49,306 nt of DNA from positions 152,047 through 201,352 of the forward strand of contig JADGRQ010000006.1 in the NCBI GenBank assembly GCA_017880775.1, given 5' to 3'. Positions 16,829 through 26,793 of the stretch are shown piece after piece. This DNA is from Burkholderiales bacterium (GTDB lineage Bacteria; Pseudomonadota; Gammaproteobacteria; Burkholderiales; SG8-39). The notes below the pieces were generated by a model. It searched no databases. It was not told the DNA's origin and saw only the letters and a program-made list of their open reading frames with translations. The position numbers and the translations under genes were made by a program. How positions within the stretch are numbered: position 1 is the first letter of the stretch; the number at the start of each line of letters is the position of its first letter.

Positions 16829-17800
16829 TTACTGCGCCAGAACGCGGGCCAGGTCGAGCAGGCCCATGTCGATCGGCTTGGTCCTGCCCGCGACATCGGC
16901 GAGCGGCGTGGCGACGATGTCGTGGCCGACCAGGCCGACCAGCACGCCCGGCTCGCCGCGCGCGAGCCGATCGACCGAGGCTGCGCCAAGGCGGGTGGCG
17001 AGCACGCGATCGAAAGCCGACGGAACCCCGCCCCGCACCACGTGCCCGAGCGTGGTGACGCGCAGTTCGAAGCCGAGGGCGTCGCGGTGCTCGGCGAAAT
17101 GCCGCATCAGTGCCCGCGCGTCGTGCCGCGCGCCTTCGGCGACCACGACCAGCGCATGCGTCTTGCCGCGTTGGTACGCGGCGCGAAGGCGCTCGGCAAC
17201 CTCGTGGGGTTCGACCTCGCGCTCCGGGATCGCGATCACCTCGGCACCGCCGGCGATGCCCGCAATCAGCGCGATGTAACCGCAATCGCGCCCCATGGTT
17301 TCGACCAGAAACGCGCGCTGGTGCGACGCTCCGGTGGTGCGCAGGCGGTCGATCGCCTCGAGCGTGATGTTCACCGCGGTGTCAACGCCGATCGTGACGT
17401 CCGTTCCGTACACGTCGTTGTCGATGGTCGAGGCAATCCCAACGACCGGGAAGCCGTCGCCGGCGAGCCGCCTCGATCCGGTCTGGGAGCCGTTGCCGCC
17501 GATCACGACCAGCGCGTCGATTGCGCGCCGCGCGAGGTTGCGCAGCGCCCTGGCACGGCCCGCATCCTCGCGGAACTCCGGGCAGCGCGCGGTGCCGAGT
17601 ACGGTACCCCCCCGCTGGATGATTCCGCCGACGTCGCGTGCGCGCAGCGGCTCCATGTTGTCGGCGATCAAACCGGCGAAGCCGTTACGCACGCCGTAAA
17701 CCTCCCAGCCCTGCGCAAGGGCTGCGCGCGTCGCGGCGCGCACCGCGGCATTCATCCCGGGCGCATCGCCTCCACTCGTAAGAATCCCGATTCGCTGCAT
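16829..17800 (-). CDS. pfkA: 6-phosphofructokinase
   Basis: Phosphorylates fructose-6-phosphate to fructose-1,6-bisphosphate. The ATG at 17800 (MQRIGILTSGGDAPGMNAAV) is chosen over an in-frame start 24 bases upstream because the product then aligns without gaps to E. coli PfkA numbering through residue 130. Catalytic STIDNDVYGTD (Asp127) and ETMGRDCGYIA are present. At the nucleotide site, Gly104 (ATP type rather than PPi type) is kept, but Asp103, the Mg-ATP ligand in E. coli, is Asn (GGNGSQTGS), and residue 124 is Ser, neither the ATP-type Gly nor the PPi-type Lys. The phosphoryl donor is therefore uncertain. Length is 323 residues. It is divergent from ndvB with a gap of about 127 bases. 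Confidence 0.93.
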   Translation of the reverse strand: MQRIGILTSGGDAPGMNAAVRAATRAALAQGWEVYGVRNGFAGLIADNMEPLRARDVGGIIQRGGTVLGTARCPEFREDAGRARALRNLARRAIDALVVIGGNGSQTGSRRLAGDGFPVVGIASTIDNDVYGTDVTIGVDTAVNITLEAIDRLRTTGASHQRAFLVETMGRDCGYIALIAGIAGGAEVIAIPEREVEPHEVAERLRAAYQRGKTHALVVVAEGARHDARALMRHFAEHRDALGFELRVTTLGHVVRGGVPSAFDRVLATRLGAASVDRLARGEPGVLVGLVGHDIVATPLADVAGRTKPIDMGLLDLARVLAQ

Positions 17801-17927
17801 AATCCCAGTGTACCCGCCTGGCACGCGGACGCATTATGTTCGATGCTGCACCGGCCCGCGCGGGCAGGCCGGACAAAATCGTGAGAGCATCGGACGGTCG
17901 GTCACGACAGACAAGAAGGCTGCAGGA

Positions 17928-20900
17928 TTGAAGATCAGCGGCAATAGGGTGGTTCGAGAATTGCTCCAGGCGTTCGCGTTTTTCCGGCGAAGCGGCTGGA
18001 CGACCGGCGCGAGCGAAGAGCCGCCGCTGCGATCGGAGCTGTTCAGCGCCGATCACATGGAGCAGCACGGCAAGGCGCTGGCGGCCTCGCACTCGCTGGG
18101 GGTGAAGCGCGCGCGCGACGTGCTGCTCGCGCGCCTCGCCGAGAACCAGGCCCTGCTGCTCGAAGCCTGCGACCTGCTCACGGCGGCGATCAGGGAAAAC
18201 CGCCCGAGCACGCCGGCCGGCGAATGGCTGCTCGACAATTTCCACCTGATCGAAGAGCAGATCCGCACCGCCAAGCGGCACTTGCCGAAGGATTACAGCC
18301 GCGAGCTGCCGCGCCTCGGCAACGGGCCGTCGGCCGGACTGCCGCGCGTCTACGACATCGCGCTGGAGACGATCTCGCACGGCGACGGGCAGGTGGACCC
18401 GAAGAGCTTCAATCGTTTCATCGCGGCCTACCAGAGCGTCGCCCCGCTCACGCTGGGCGAATTGTGGGGCGTGCCGATCATGCTGCGTCTGGCGCTGATC
18501 GAGAACCTGCGCCGCGTCGGAACCCGCATCATCGCCCACCGCATCGGACGTGATCTGGCGGATTTCTGGGCCGACCGGATGACGGAGACCGCGCAAAACG
18601 ACCCGAAGAGCCTGATCCTGGTGGTCGCCGACATGGCGCGGTCCGAACTGCCCATGAGCAGCGCATTCGTGGCGGAAATCGCGCGCCGCTTGCAGGGGCA
18701 AAGCGCGGCGCTGGCGATGCCGCTCAACTGGATCGAGCAGCGGCTGTCCGAGCAGGGCCTTTCCGTCGAGCAGCTGGTGCAGTCGGAAAACCAGCAGCAG
18801 GCGGCCGACCAGGTATCGATCAGCAACAGCATTGGCAGCCTGCGTTTGCTGGCGGCGACGGACTGGCATGCGTTCGTCGAGACGATGAGCTTCGCCGAAC
18901 GCACGCTGCGCGAGGACCCGGGCGGCGTGTACGGCAGGATGGATTTTGCCACCCGGGATCACTATCGCCACGTGCTGGAGAGGATCGCCCGGCACAGCGG
19001 GCTTGCCGAGGAGCAGGTGGCGCGCCACTGCGTGGAACTGGCGCGCGAAGCCGCGGCCCGCAACGCCGGCGACGATCGGGCAGCGCATGTCGGCTACTAC
19101 CTCGTCGACAGGGGATTGCCGCTGCTCGAATCGGTGACCGCGACGCGCATTCCGCTCGCCCTCGCGTTGCAGCGAATCCGCGGCCGGTTCATCTACCTCG
19201 GCCCGATCGCACTGTTGACGCTTGTCTTTGGCGCGGGCTTGCTCGCTCAAGCCTACGCCAGCGGGGCGCGCGGCTGGCTGCTCGTGTCTTTCGGCGTCGT
19301 CGCGCTGCTGAGCGCCAGTCAACTTGCCGTGGCCATGGTGAACTGGCTGGCGACCTTGCTCGCCGCACCGCAGCCGCTGCCGCGGATGGATTTCACCAAA
19401 GGCATCGCATCGGGATCGCGCGCCCTGGTCGTGATCCCGACGATGCTGTTCAGCGCGGAGAACGTCGAGGATCTGGTGGAATCGCTCGAAGTCTGCTTCC
19501 TCGCCAACCGGGACGACCGTCTGCACTTCGGCCTGGCGACGGACTTTCCGGACGCGCGCGAGGAAACTCTGCCGCAGGACGAGTCGCTGTTGCGTCTGGC
19601 CGAACAGCGAATCGCGGAGTTGAACGAAAAGCACCGCGGCATGAACGGCGGCGGCAACGACGACATCTTCTTTCTTTTCCACCGTCCGCGCCGCTGGAAT
19701 CCGCGCGAGCGGATCTGGATGGGCTACGAGCGCAAGCGCGGCAAGCTGGGCGACTTGAATGCGCTGCTGCGCGGCGGCGCAACCGGCGCGTTCTCGCGCA
19801 TCGTCGGCCGGATCGCGGCGTTGCAGGACGTCAAGTACGTGATCACGCTGGACACCGACACGCAGCTGCCGCGCGACACGGCGCGGCAACTGGTCGGAAC
19901 GCTGGCGCATCCGCTCAATCGCGCCCGCTTCGACGCTGCCGGGCGATGCGTTACCGAAGGCTACGGCATCCTGCAGCCGCGCGTGGCGGTGAGCCTGCCC
20001 GACACGAGCCGAACGCGCTTTGCACTGTTTCATGGCGAAGAGGCCGGCATCGACCCGTATACGCGCATGGTTTCCGATGTCTACCAGGATCTCTTCGGTG
20101 AAGGCTCGTTCATCGGCAAGGGCATCTATGATGTCGACGCGTTCGAGCAGGCGCTGAAAGGCCGCTTTCCCGAGAACCGGATTCTCAGTCACGATCTGCT
20201 CGAAGGGTGTTACGCGCGCTCGGGGCTGATGAGCGACGCGCAGTTGTTCGAGGAGTACCCGGCGCGCTACAGCGCCGATGTCAGCCGTCGGCACCGCTGG
20301 ATACGCGGCGACTGGCAACTGGTGGGCTGGTTGCGCCGGCGCGTACCCGCGGGCGACGGGCGCTCCGAGAAAAATCCGCTCTCGGGTCTGTCGCAGTGGA
20401 AGATTTTCGACAACCTGCGCCGCAGCCTGGTCCCGTCGGCATTGACTCTGCTGTTGCTGCTCGGCTGGACCGTCCTGTCGCCGGCGTGGTTCTGGACTGC
20501 CGCGGTGCTGGCGGTGTTCCTGATTCCGGCTTTGAGCGCTTCCATTGTCGGCTTGTTTCAGAAGTCGGGCGACGTGCTGCTAAGCCAGCACCTCGCTGCG
20601 GCCGCGCATTCGATCAGCGAGAACCTCGCGCATGCGGCATTCATGTTCGCGTGTCTGCCTTATGAGGCGTACTTCAGCCTCGACGCGATTTTGCGCACTG
20701 TGGTACGGATGCTCGTCACACGCCGGCGGCTGCTCGAGTGGACGCCATCGGGCCAGCTGGATCGCGGCAGCGACACGCAGTTGCTCACGTCCTTCCGGGA
20801 AATGTGGATCTCGCCGGCCCTGGCCATCGCTACAGCGGCGTTTCTGCTGCATTCGCGTCCGGATGCGCTGGCGGTGGCAGCGCCGATACTCGCGCTGTGG

Positions 20901-23900
20901 CTGGCGTCTCCGGTCATCGTCTGGTGGCTCGGCCGGCCGCTTGCGCGCCGGCAAGCCAGGCTCGAGCCGGAGCAGACCTTGTTTCTGCGCATGGTTGCAC
21001 GCAAGACCTGGGGGTTCTTCGAGACCTACGTCGGACCGGACAATAATTGGCTGCCGCCGGACAACTTCCAGGAGAGCCCCGCCCCGGCGCTCGCGCGCCG
21101 CACGTCCCCGACCAACATGGGGCTCGCGCTGCTTGCCAACCTGTCGGCCAATGATTTTGGCTACGTTTCGGCCGGAAGACTCGTCGAGCGCACGCGCAAT
21201 GCGCTGGCCACGATGCACAAGCTGGAACGGCACCGCGGTCACTTCTACAACTGGTACGACACGCAGTCGCTGCAGCCGCTGCTGCCGATCTACATTTCGA
21301 CCGTAGACAGCGGCAACCTGGCCGGTCATCTGCTGACGCTGCGGCCGGGTCTGCTCGCGCTGGCCGATCGCAAGATCCTCGCGGCGCAATGCTTCGACGG
21401 GCTCGACGATACGTTCAGGGCCTTCCTCGGTGCGACGCGGGAAACCGCTCCGCTCGCCGTGGTGCGCTTCCAGCAGGATCTCGAATCGGCTCTGGCAGAC
21501 CGACCGTCCACGCTCTCGGCCGCGCGCCGGGTCCTGGAACGGCTGGCGGCGCGCGCCGCACAGGTCGCGAAGGGTCTGGAAAACACTCCCGGAACCGAAG
21601 ACCATGCCTGGGCGGGCGCGCTCGAGCGGCAGTGCCGGGATGCAGTGGATGAGTTGACGTTTCTTGCGCCGTGGGTAGTGCTGCCGGACGCGCCTCCGGA
21701 GTTGGGCGGGCTTTCCCGCATCGACGCGATTTCGACGCTGCGCGAGCTGGCGGGACTGGAAATCGAGTTGCTGCCGCTGATCGATCGCCGTTTCGAGGCC
21801 GCGGCAACGCCTGCCGAGCGCGATTGGCTGGCCGCGCTGAAGAGTTGCCTTGCCCAGGCCAGTTCGCGCGCGAACGAGCGGATGGCGGAACTCACCCAGC
21901 TTGCGCTGCAGGTGAGCGAAATGGCGCGCATGGAGTACGACTTCCTGTACGACGATGTCCGGCATCTGCTCGCGATCGGATACAACATGACCGAGCGCCG
22001 GCGCGATGTCAGTTACTACGACCTGCTCGCATCGGAAGCGCGCCTGGCCAATTTTGTCGCGATCGCCCAGGGGCAACTGCCGCAGCAAAGCTGGTTCGCG
22101 CTGGGGCGACTGCTGACCAACGCAGGCAGCGGGGCGACGCTGCTTTCCTGGAGCGGCTCGATCTTCGAGTATCTGATGCCGCTGCTGGTGATGCCCAACT
22201 ACGAGAACACGCTGCTCGACGACAGTTGTCGCGCCGCGGTGCGGCGGCAGATCGAGTACGGCGCCCAGCGCGGCGTGCCCTGGGGCATGTCGGAGTCCGG
22301 TTACAACATGGTCGATGCGGCGCTCAATTACCAGTACCGCGCATTTGGCGTGCCCGGCCTCGGCCTGAAACGCGGCTTGAGCGAGGATCTGGTGATTGCG
22401 CCCTACGCCACCGCGCTCGCGCTGATGGTGGCGCCCGAAGAGGCGTGCGAGAACCTGCAACGCCTCGCGCGCGACGGCATCCTCGGACGATACGGCTTTT
22501 ACGAGGCGATCGACTACACGCCGTCGCGCCTGCGCCGCGCCGAAACGAGCACCGTCGTGCGCTCGTTCATGGCCCACCACCAGGCGATGAGCCTGCTCGC
22601 TCTCGCCCATGTGCTCCTCGACCGGCCGATGCAGCAGCGCTTCGCCTCCGATCCGCTGTTCCAGGCGACCCTGCTGCTGCTGCAGGAACGGATCCCGAGA
22701 GCCAGGGCGTTGTATTCGAACATTCCCGAGTGGGTGGATTTTCGCGCCGTTTCAGAGATTCCCGAGATGCCGATGCGCATCTTCAACACCCCCGATACGC
22801 GCATACCGGGCGTGCAGCTGCTGTCCAACGGCCGCTATAACGTGATGATCACCAACGCCGGCGGCGGCTACAGCCGGTGGAAGGACCTGGCCGTCACGCG
22901 CTGGCGCGAGGACGGCACCAGCGACCACTGGGGCACGTTTTGCTACCTGCGCGACGTGACCCGCGGCAAGTACTGGTCGAGCGCGTTTCAGCCGGCGCTG
23001 AAGCCCGCCGACAGCTACGAAGCGATTTTCGCCGAGCAGCGGGTGGAGTTTCGCCGCCGCGACCGGGATTTCGAAACGCATACCGAGATCGTGGTGTCGC
23101 CGGAGGATGACATCGAACTGCGCCGGGTGCGCATCACCAACCGCGCCCGCGCGCGCCGGGCGATCGAAGTGACCAGCTATGCGGAGGTGGTGCTCGCCAC
23201 CCCGTCCGCGGACGCCCTGCACCCGGCATTCAGCAACCTGTTCGTGCAGACCGAGATCGTTTCCGCGCGGCAGGCCATCCTGTGCACGCGCCGGCCGCGC
23301 TCGCGCGGCGAGACGACGCCGTGGATGTTGCATCTGATGGCGGTGCATGGCGCGCACGTGGAAGCGGTTTCGTATGAGACGGACCGCGCGCGCTTCATCG
23401 GCCGCGGCAACAGCGTGGCCGCGCCGCAGGCGCTGCGCGATTCCGCCCCGCTCTCGGGCAGCCAAGGCTCGGTGCTCGATCCTATCGTCGCGATCCGGCA
23501 GCGCATTGCGCTCGACGCGGAACAGACGGTCACGCTCGATCTGGTGACCGGGATCGGCGACAGCCGCGCCGCCTGTCTCCAGCTGGCCGAGAAATACCAG
23601 GATCGGCGGCTCGCCGATCGCGCGTTCGAGATGGCCTGGACGCACAGCCAGGTCGCGCTGCGGCAGATCAATGTCACCGAGGCCGAAGCGCAGCTGTTCG
23701 GGCGGCTGGCCAGCTCGATCATCTACGCGAATGCGTCGCTGCGCGCCGAGGCGAGCGTGATTGCGAAAAACCGGCGCGGGCAATCCGGTTTGTGGGGATA
23801 CGCGATCTCGGGGGACTTGCCGATCGTGCTGGTGCAAATCAAGGACCCGGCGAACATCGAACTGGTGCGCCAGCTGGTCCAGGCCCATGCCTACTGGCGC

Positions 23901-26684
23901 CTGAAGGGATTGGCGGTCGACCTGGTGATCTGGAACGAAGAGCGCGGCGGCTACCGCCAACTGCTGCATGACCAGATCATGGGACTGATCGCCGCCGGCG
24001 TGGAAGCACATGTCATCGACCGGCCGGGCGGAATCTACGTGCGATCGGCCGATCAGATCTCGAACGAGGACCGGATCCTGCTGCAATCGGTGGCGCATGC
24101 AGTCTTCACCGACAGCCAGGGAGCCCTAGCGGAACAGATCAAGCGCCGCGCCCCGGCCGAACCGGCCATTGCGCGCTTCACTGCGACCCGCACGCGCAGC
24201 GCCGAACCGGCACCGGTCGCGGCGCAGTTTGGCGATCCGCCGCGGCGGGATCTGATCCTGTTCAACGGACTCGGCGGCTTCACGCCCGACGGGCGCGAAT
24301 ATGTGATCACGACCACGCATGAGCAGGCAACGCCGGCCCCGTGGGTGAACGTACTCGCCAATCCGCATTTCGGCTGCGTGCTTTCCGAGAGCGGCGCCGC
24401 CTACACCTGGAGCCAGAACGCGCACGAGTTCCGCCTCACGCCGTGGCACAACGACGCCGTCAGCGATTCGAGCGGCGAGGCCTTCTACCTGCGCGACGAA
24501 GAGACCGGGTACTTCTGGTCCCCGTGCCCGCTGCCCTGCCGTGGCGCGGGCTCCTACACCAGCCGGCACGGATTCGGCTACAGCGTGTTCGAGCACAGCG
24601 AGGAAGGCATCAGCACCGAGCTGTCGGTCTACGTCGCCCTCGACCTCCCGGTCAAGTTTGCGGTCCTGGAGGTGCGCAATGCCTCGGGCCGCTCGCGCCG
24701 GCTCTCCGCGACCGGCTATGTGGAATGGGTGCTGGGCGATCTGCGGCCCAAATCGAGCATGCACGTGGTCACCGAAATCGATCCGAACAGCGGTGCGGTG
24801 CTCGCGCGCAACGCCTACAATCCCGAGTTCGCCGAGCAGGTCGCCTTCTTCGACGTCGACGACGTGACGCGAAGCATCAGCGGCGATCGCACGGAATTCA
24901 TCGGGCGCAACGGCACGCTGCGCAGCCCGGCCGCGCTCGCGCGGGTGCGGCTCTCGGGCAAGGTGGGCGCGGCCATGGATCCCTGCGCGGCGATCCAGGT
25001 TCCATTCGAACTCCCCGACGGGCAGTCGCGAAGGATCATCTTCCGCATGGGCGTCGGGCGCGGCACCGACGACGCCAGCCACCTGGTGCTGCGCCTGCGC
25101 CGATCCGGCACCGCCCGCGCAGCGCTCGAAGCGGTCCGGCAATACTGGCGCAATACCCTCGGCGCCGTCCAGGTCGAGACACCGGACCCGTCGCTCAACG
25201 TGCTGTGCAACGGCTGGCTCATCTACCAGACGATGGCGTGCCGCCTGTGGGGCCGCAGCGGCTATTACCAGTCGGGCGGCGCCTTCGGTTTTCGCGATCA
25301 GCTGCAGGATGTCATGGCGCTCGTGCACGCCGATCCGAAGCTGATACGCGAGCACCTGCTGCTGTGCGCGTCGCGCCAGTTTCTGGAAGGCGATGTGCAG
25401 CACTGGTGGCACCCGCCTTCGGGCCGCGGCGTGCGCACCCACTGCTCGGACGATTTCCTTTGGCTGCCGCTGGCGACCTGCCGCTATGTTCTGTGCACCG
25501 GCGACCGCGCCGTATTGAAGGAGCAGGTTCAGTTCCTGGACGGCCGCGCGGTGAGCCCCGAGGAGGATTCGTACTACGACCTGCCGCTGCGCTCGGGCGA
25601 AACAGCGAGCCTTTACGAGCACTGCGTGCGGGCGATTCTGATGGGCTTGAGGTTCGGCGAGCATGGCTTGCCGCTGATGGGCACCGGCGACTGGAACGAC
25701 GGCATGAACCTGGTGGGCATGCACGGCAAGGGCGAGAGCATCTGGCTCGCGTTCTTCCTGTACCAGGTGCTGACCCAGTTCGGCACGCTCGCGCGCCGCG
25801 AAGACGATGCGCCCTTCGCCGAGCGCTGCGAAACCGAGGCGGCCCGGCTGCGCGTGAACATCGAGAAGCACGGTTGGGATGGCGGGTGGTATCGCCGCGC
25901 CTACTTTGACGACGGCACGCCGCTCGGCTCGTCCACCAATCCCGAATGCCAGATCGATTCCATCGCGCAGAGCTGGTCGGTGTTGTCCGGAGCGGGCGCC
26001 GGCGAGCGCTCGCGGCTGGCCATGAACGCGCTGGACCAGCGCTTGGTGCGACGGGATCACGCGCTGATCCAGCTGCTCGATCCGCCCTTCGACAAGTCCG
26101 CGATGAATCCCGGCTATATCCGCGGTTACGTGCCGGGCGTGCGCGAGAACGGCGGGCAGTACACGCATGCGGCGATCTGGGCGACGATGGCGTTCGCGGC
26201 CCTGGGCGACGCGGCGCGCGCCTGGCAACTGCTCGCAATGATCAATCCGGTGAACCACGGCACGTCGCGCGAGCGGACTGCCGTCTACAAGGTGGAACCC
26301 TACGTCGTCGCAGCCGATGTCTATGCAGTCGAGCCGCATACCGGCCGCGGCGGCTGGACCTGGTACACCGGTTCGGCCGGCTGGATGTACCGGCTCATCG
26401 TGGAATCACTGCTGGGACTGAAACTGGCGGTGGACAAACTGCATTTCGCCCCCTGCCTGCCGGCCGACTGGCCTGCGTTCCGGCTGCACTACCGCTTCCG
26501 GCAGACCCCCTATCACATCACCGTCCGGCAAACGCGGGCCGCGGAGGCCGCGATGACGGTCAGCGTGGATGGCATTGAGCAAGCGGATCCGGCGATTCTC
26601 CTGATCGACGATCACCGGGATCATAACGTCGAGGTGACGCTGGCTCGCCAGATCAGCGGGATTTCGCAGGCGGCGGGCGAATAG
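17928..26684 (+). CDS. ndvB: Cyclic beta-1,2-glucan synthetase
   Basis: A giant inner-membrane enzyme (about 2,919 residues) that makes, elongates, cyclises and trims osmoregulated periplasmic beta-1,2-glucans from UDP-glucose. Order: N-terminal cytoplasmic region; first membrane segments (about 415-480); GT84 glycosyltransferase domain with DTDTQLPRDT near residue 640 and RHRWIRGDWQL near 787; more membrane spans (about 835-880 and 960-1000); a large middle region including HPAFSNLFVQTEI; and a C-terminal GH94 phosphorylase-like domain with GTGDWNDGMN near 2587, carrying the catalytic Asp. The TTG at 17928 follows GCAGGA and is the best start I see; the frame is open to 17808 but overlaps the pfkA promoter, and GTG 17949 is another option. 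Length is as expected for NdvB. Confidence 0.95.
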   Translation: MKISGNRVVRELLQAFAFFRRSGWTTGASEEPPLRSELFSADHMEQHGKALAASHSLGVKRARDVLLARLAENQALLLEACDLLTAAIRENRPSTPAGEWLLDNFHLIEEQIRTAKRHLPKDYSRELPRLGNGPSAGLPRVYDIALETISHGDGQVDPKSFNRFIAAYQSVAPLTLGELWGVPIMLRLALIENLRRVGTRIIAHRIGRDLADFWADRMTETAQNDPKSLILVVADMARSELPMSSAFVAEIARRLQGQSAALAMPLNWIEQRLSEQGLSVEQLVQSENQQQAADQVSISNSIGSLRLLAATDWHAFVETMSFAERTLREDPGGVYGRMDFATRDHYRHVLERIARHSGLAEEQVARHCVELAREAAARNAGDDRAAHVGYYLVDRGLPLLESVTATRIPLALALQRIRGRFIYLGPIALLTLVFGAGLLAQAYASGARGWLLVSFGVVALLSASQLAVAMVNWLATLLAAPQPLPRMDFTKGIASGSRALVVIPTMLFSAENVEDLVESLEVCFLANRDDRLHFGLATDFPDAREETLPQDESLLRLAEQRIAELNEKHRGMNGGGNDDIFFLFHRPRRWNPRERIWMGYERKRGKLGDLNALLRGGATGAFSRIVGRIAALQDVKYVITLDTDTQLPRDTARQLVGTLAHPLNRARFDAAGRCVTEGYGILQPRVAVSLPDTSRTRFALFHGEEAGIDPYTRMVSDVYQDLFGEGSFIGKGIYDVDAFEQALKGRFPENRILSHDLLEGCYARSGLMSDAQLFEEYPARYSADVSRRHRWIRGDWQLVGWLRRRVPAGDGRSEKNPLSGLSQWKIFDNLRRSLVPSALTLLLLLGWTVLSPAWFWTAAVLAVFLIPALSASIVGLFQKSGDVLLSQHLAAAAHSISENLAHAAFMFACLPYEAYFSLDAILRTVVRMLVTRRRLLEWTPSGQLDRGSDTQLLTSFREMWISPALAIATAAFLLHSRPDALAVAAPILALWLASPVIVWWLGRPLARRQARLEPEQTLFLRMVARKTWGFFETYVGPDNNWLPPDNFQESPAPALARRTSPTNMGLALLANLSANDFGYVSAGRLVERTRNALATMHKLERHRGHFYNWYDTQSLQPLLPIYISTVDSGNLAGHLLTLRPGLLALADRKILAAQCFDGLDDTFRAFLGATRETAPLAVVRFQQDLESALADRPSTLSAARRVLERLAARAAQVAKGLENTPGTEDHAWAGALERQCRDAVDELTFLAPWVVLPDAPPELGGLSRIDAISTLRELAGLEIELLPLIDRRFEAAATPAERDWLAALKSCLAQASSRANERMAELTQLALQVSEMARMEYDFLYDDVRHLLAIGYNMTERRRDVSYYDLLASEARLANFVAIAQGQLPQQSWFALGRLLTNAGSGATLLSWSGSIFEYLMPLLVMPNYENTLLDDSCRAAVRRQIEYGAQRGVPWGMSESGYNMVDAALNYQYRAFGVPGLGLKRGLSEDLVIAPYATALALMVAPEEACENLQRLARDGILGRYGFYEAIDYTPSRLRRAETSTVVRSFMAHHQAMSLLALAHVLLDRPMQQRFASDPLFQATLLLLQERIPRARALYSNIPEWVDFRAVSEIPEMPMRIFNTPDTRIPGVQLLSNGRYNVMITNAGGGYSRWKDLAVTRWREDGTSDHWGTFCYLRDVTRGKYWSSAFQPALKPADSYEAIFAEQRVEFRRRDRDFETHTEIVVSPEDDIELRRVRITNRARARRAIEVTSYAEVVLATPSADALHPAFSNLFVQTEIVSARQAILCTRRPRSRGETTPWMLHLMAVHGAHVEAVSYETDRARFIGRGNSVAAPQALRDSAPLSGSQGSVLDPIVAIRQRIALDAEQTVTLDLVTGIGDSRAACLQLAEKYQDRRLADRAFEMAWTHSQVALRQINVTEAEAQLFGRLASSIIYANASLRAEASVIAKNRRGQSGLWGYAISGDLPIVLVQIKDPANIELVRQLVQAHAYWRLKGLAVDLVIWNEERGGYRQLLHDQIMGLIAAGVEAHVIDRPGGIYVRSADQISNEDRILLQSVAHAVFTDSQGALAEQIKRRAPAEPAIARFTATRTRSAEPAPVAAQFGDPPRRDLILFNGLGGFTPDGREYVITTTHEQATPAPWVNVLANPHFGCVLSESGAAYTWSQNAHEFRLTPWHNDAVSDSSGEAFYLRDEETGYFWSPCPLPCRGAGSYTSRHGFGYSVFEHSEEGISTELSVYVALDLPVKFAVLEVRNASGRSRRLSATGYVEWVLGDLRPKSSMHVVTEIDPNSGAVLARNAYNPEFAEQVAFFDVDDVTRSISGDRTEFIGRNGTLRSPAALARVRLSGKVGAAMDPCAAIQVPFELPDGQSRRIIFRMGVGRGTDDASHLVLRLRRSGTARAALEAVRQYWRNTLGAVQVETPDPSLNVLCNGWLIYQTMACRLWGRSGYYQSGGAFGFRDQLQDVMALVHADPKLIREHLLLCASRQFLEGDVQHWWHPPSGRGVRTHCSDDFLWLPLATCRYVLCTGDRAVLKEQVQFLDGRAVSPEEDSYYDLPLRSGETASLYEHCVRAILMGLRFGEHGLPLMGTGDWNDGMNLVGMHGKGESIWLAFFLYQVLTQFGTLARREDDAPFAERCETEAARLRVNIEKHGWDGGWYRRAYFDDGTPLGSSTNPECQIDSIAQSWSVLSGAGAGERSRLAMNALDQRLVRRDHALIQLLDPPFDKSAMNPGYIRGYVPGVRENGGQYTHAAIWATMAFAALGDAARAWQLLAMINPVNHGTSRERTAVYKVEPYVVAADVYAVEPHTGRGGWTWYTGSAGWMYRLIVESLLGLKLAVDKLHFAPCLPADWPAFRLHYRFRQTPYHITVRQTRAAEAAMTVSVDGIEQADPAILLIDDHRDHNVEVTLARQISGISQAAGE

Positions 26685-26766
26685 CGGAAGCGGGTGGAGC
26701 AACGGGCTTCTTCGGCTGCTTGGGTTTCTTGGCTTCGCGGTTGCTTCGTTGTTGACCTTTCGGCAT
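26653..26766 (-). CDS. 37-residue basic small protein
   Basis: A short ORF (MPKGQQRSNREAKKPKQPKK, then a Pro/Ala-rich tail ending AKSR) with an AGGAG ribosome site 7 bases before ATG 26766. It lies 27 bases after the yaeQ stop on the same strand and overlaps the last 32 bases of ndvB in antisense. Similar very short Lys/Arg-rich proteins starting MPKGQ-RSN occur in proteobacteria as hypotheticals; this is from memory and unchecked. The good ribosome site and codon use support it being real. It may bind nucleic acid, judging from its charge only. Confidence 0.6.
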   Translation of the reverse strand: MPKGQQRSNREAKKPKQPKKPVAPPASAIRPPPAKSR

Positions 26767-26793
26767 TCGAGTTCTCCTGAGGCGTCGACAGCG

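Noticed and set aside
17685-20318. 877-codon open frame opposite ndvB (also 20580-22610 and 24126-26339)
   Set aside because: High GC suppresses stop codons opposite a strongly biased gene; the translations are Arg/Gln/His-rich without any family motif, while the plus strand encodes clear NdvB domains.
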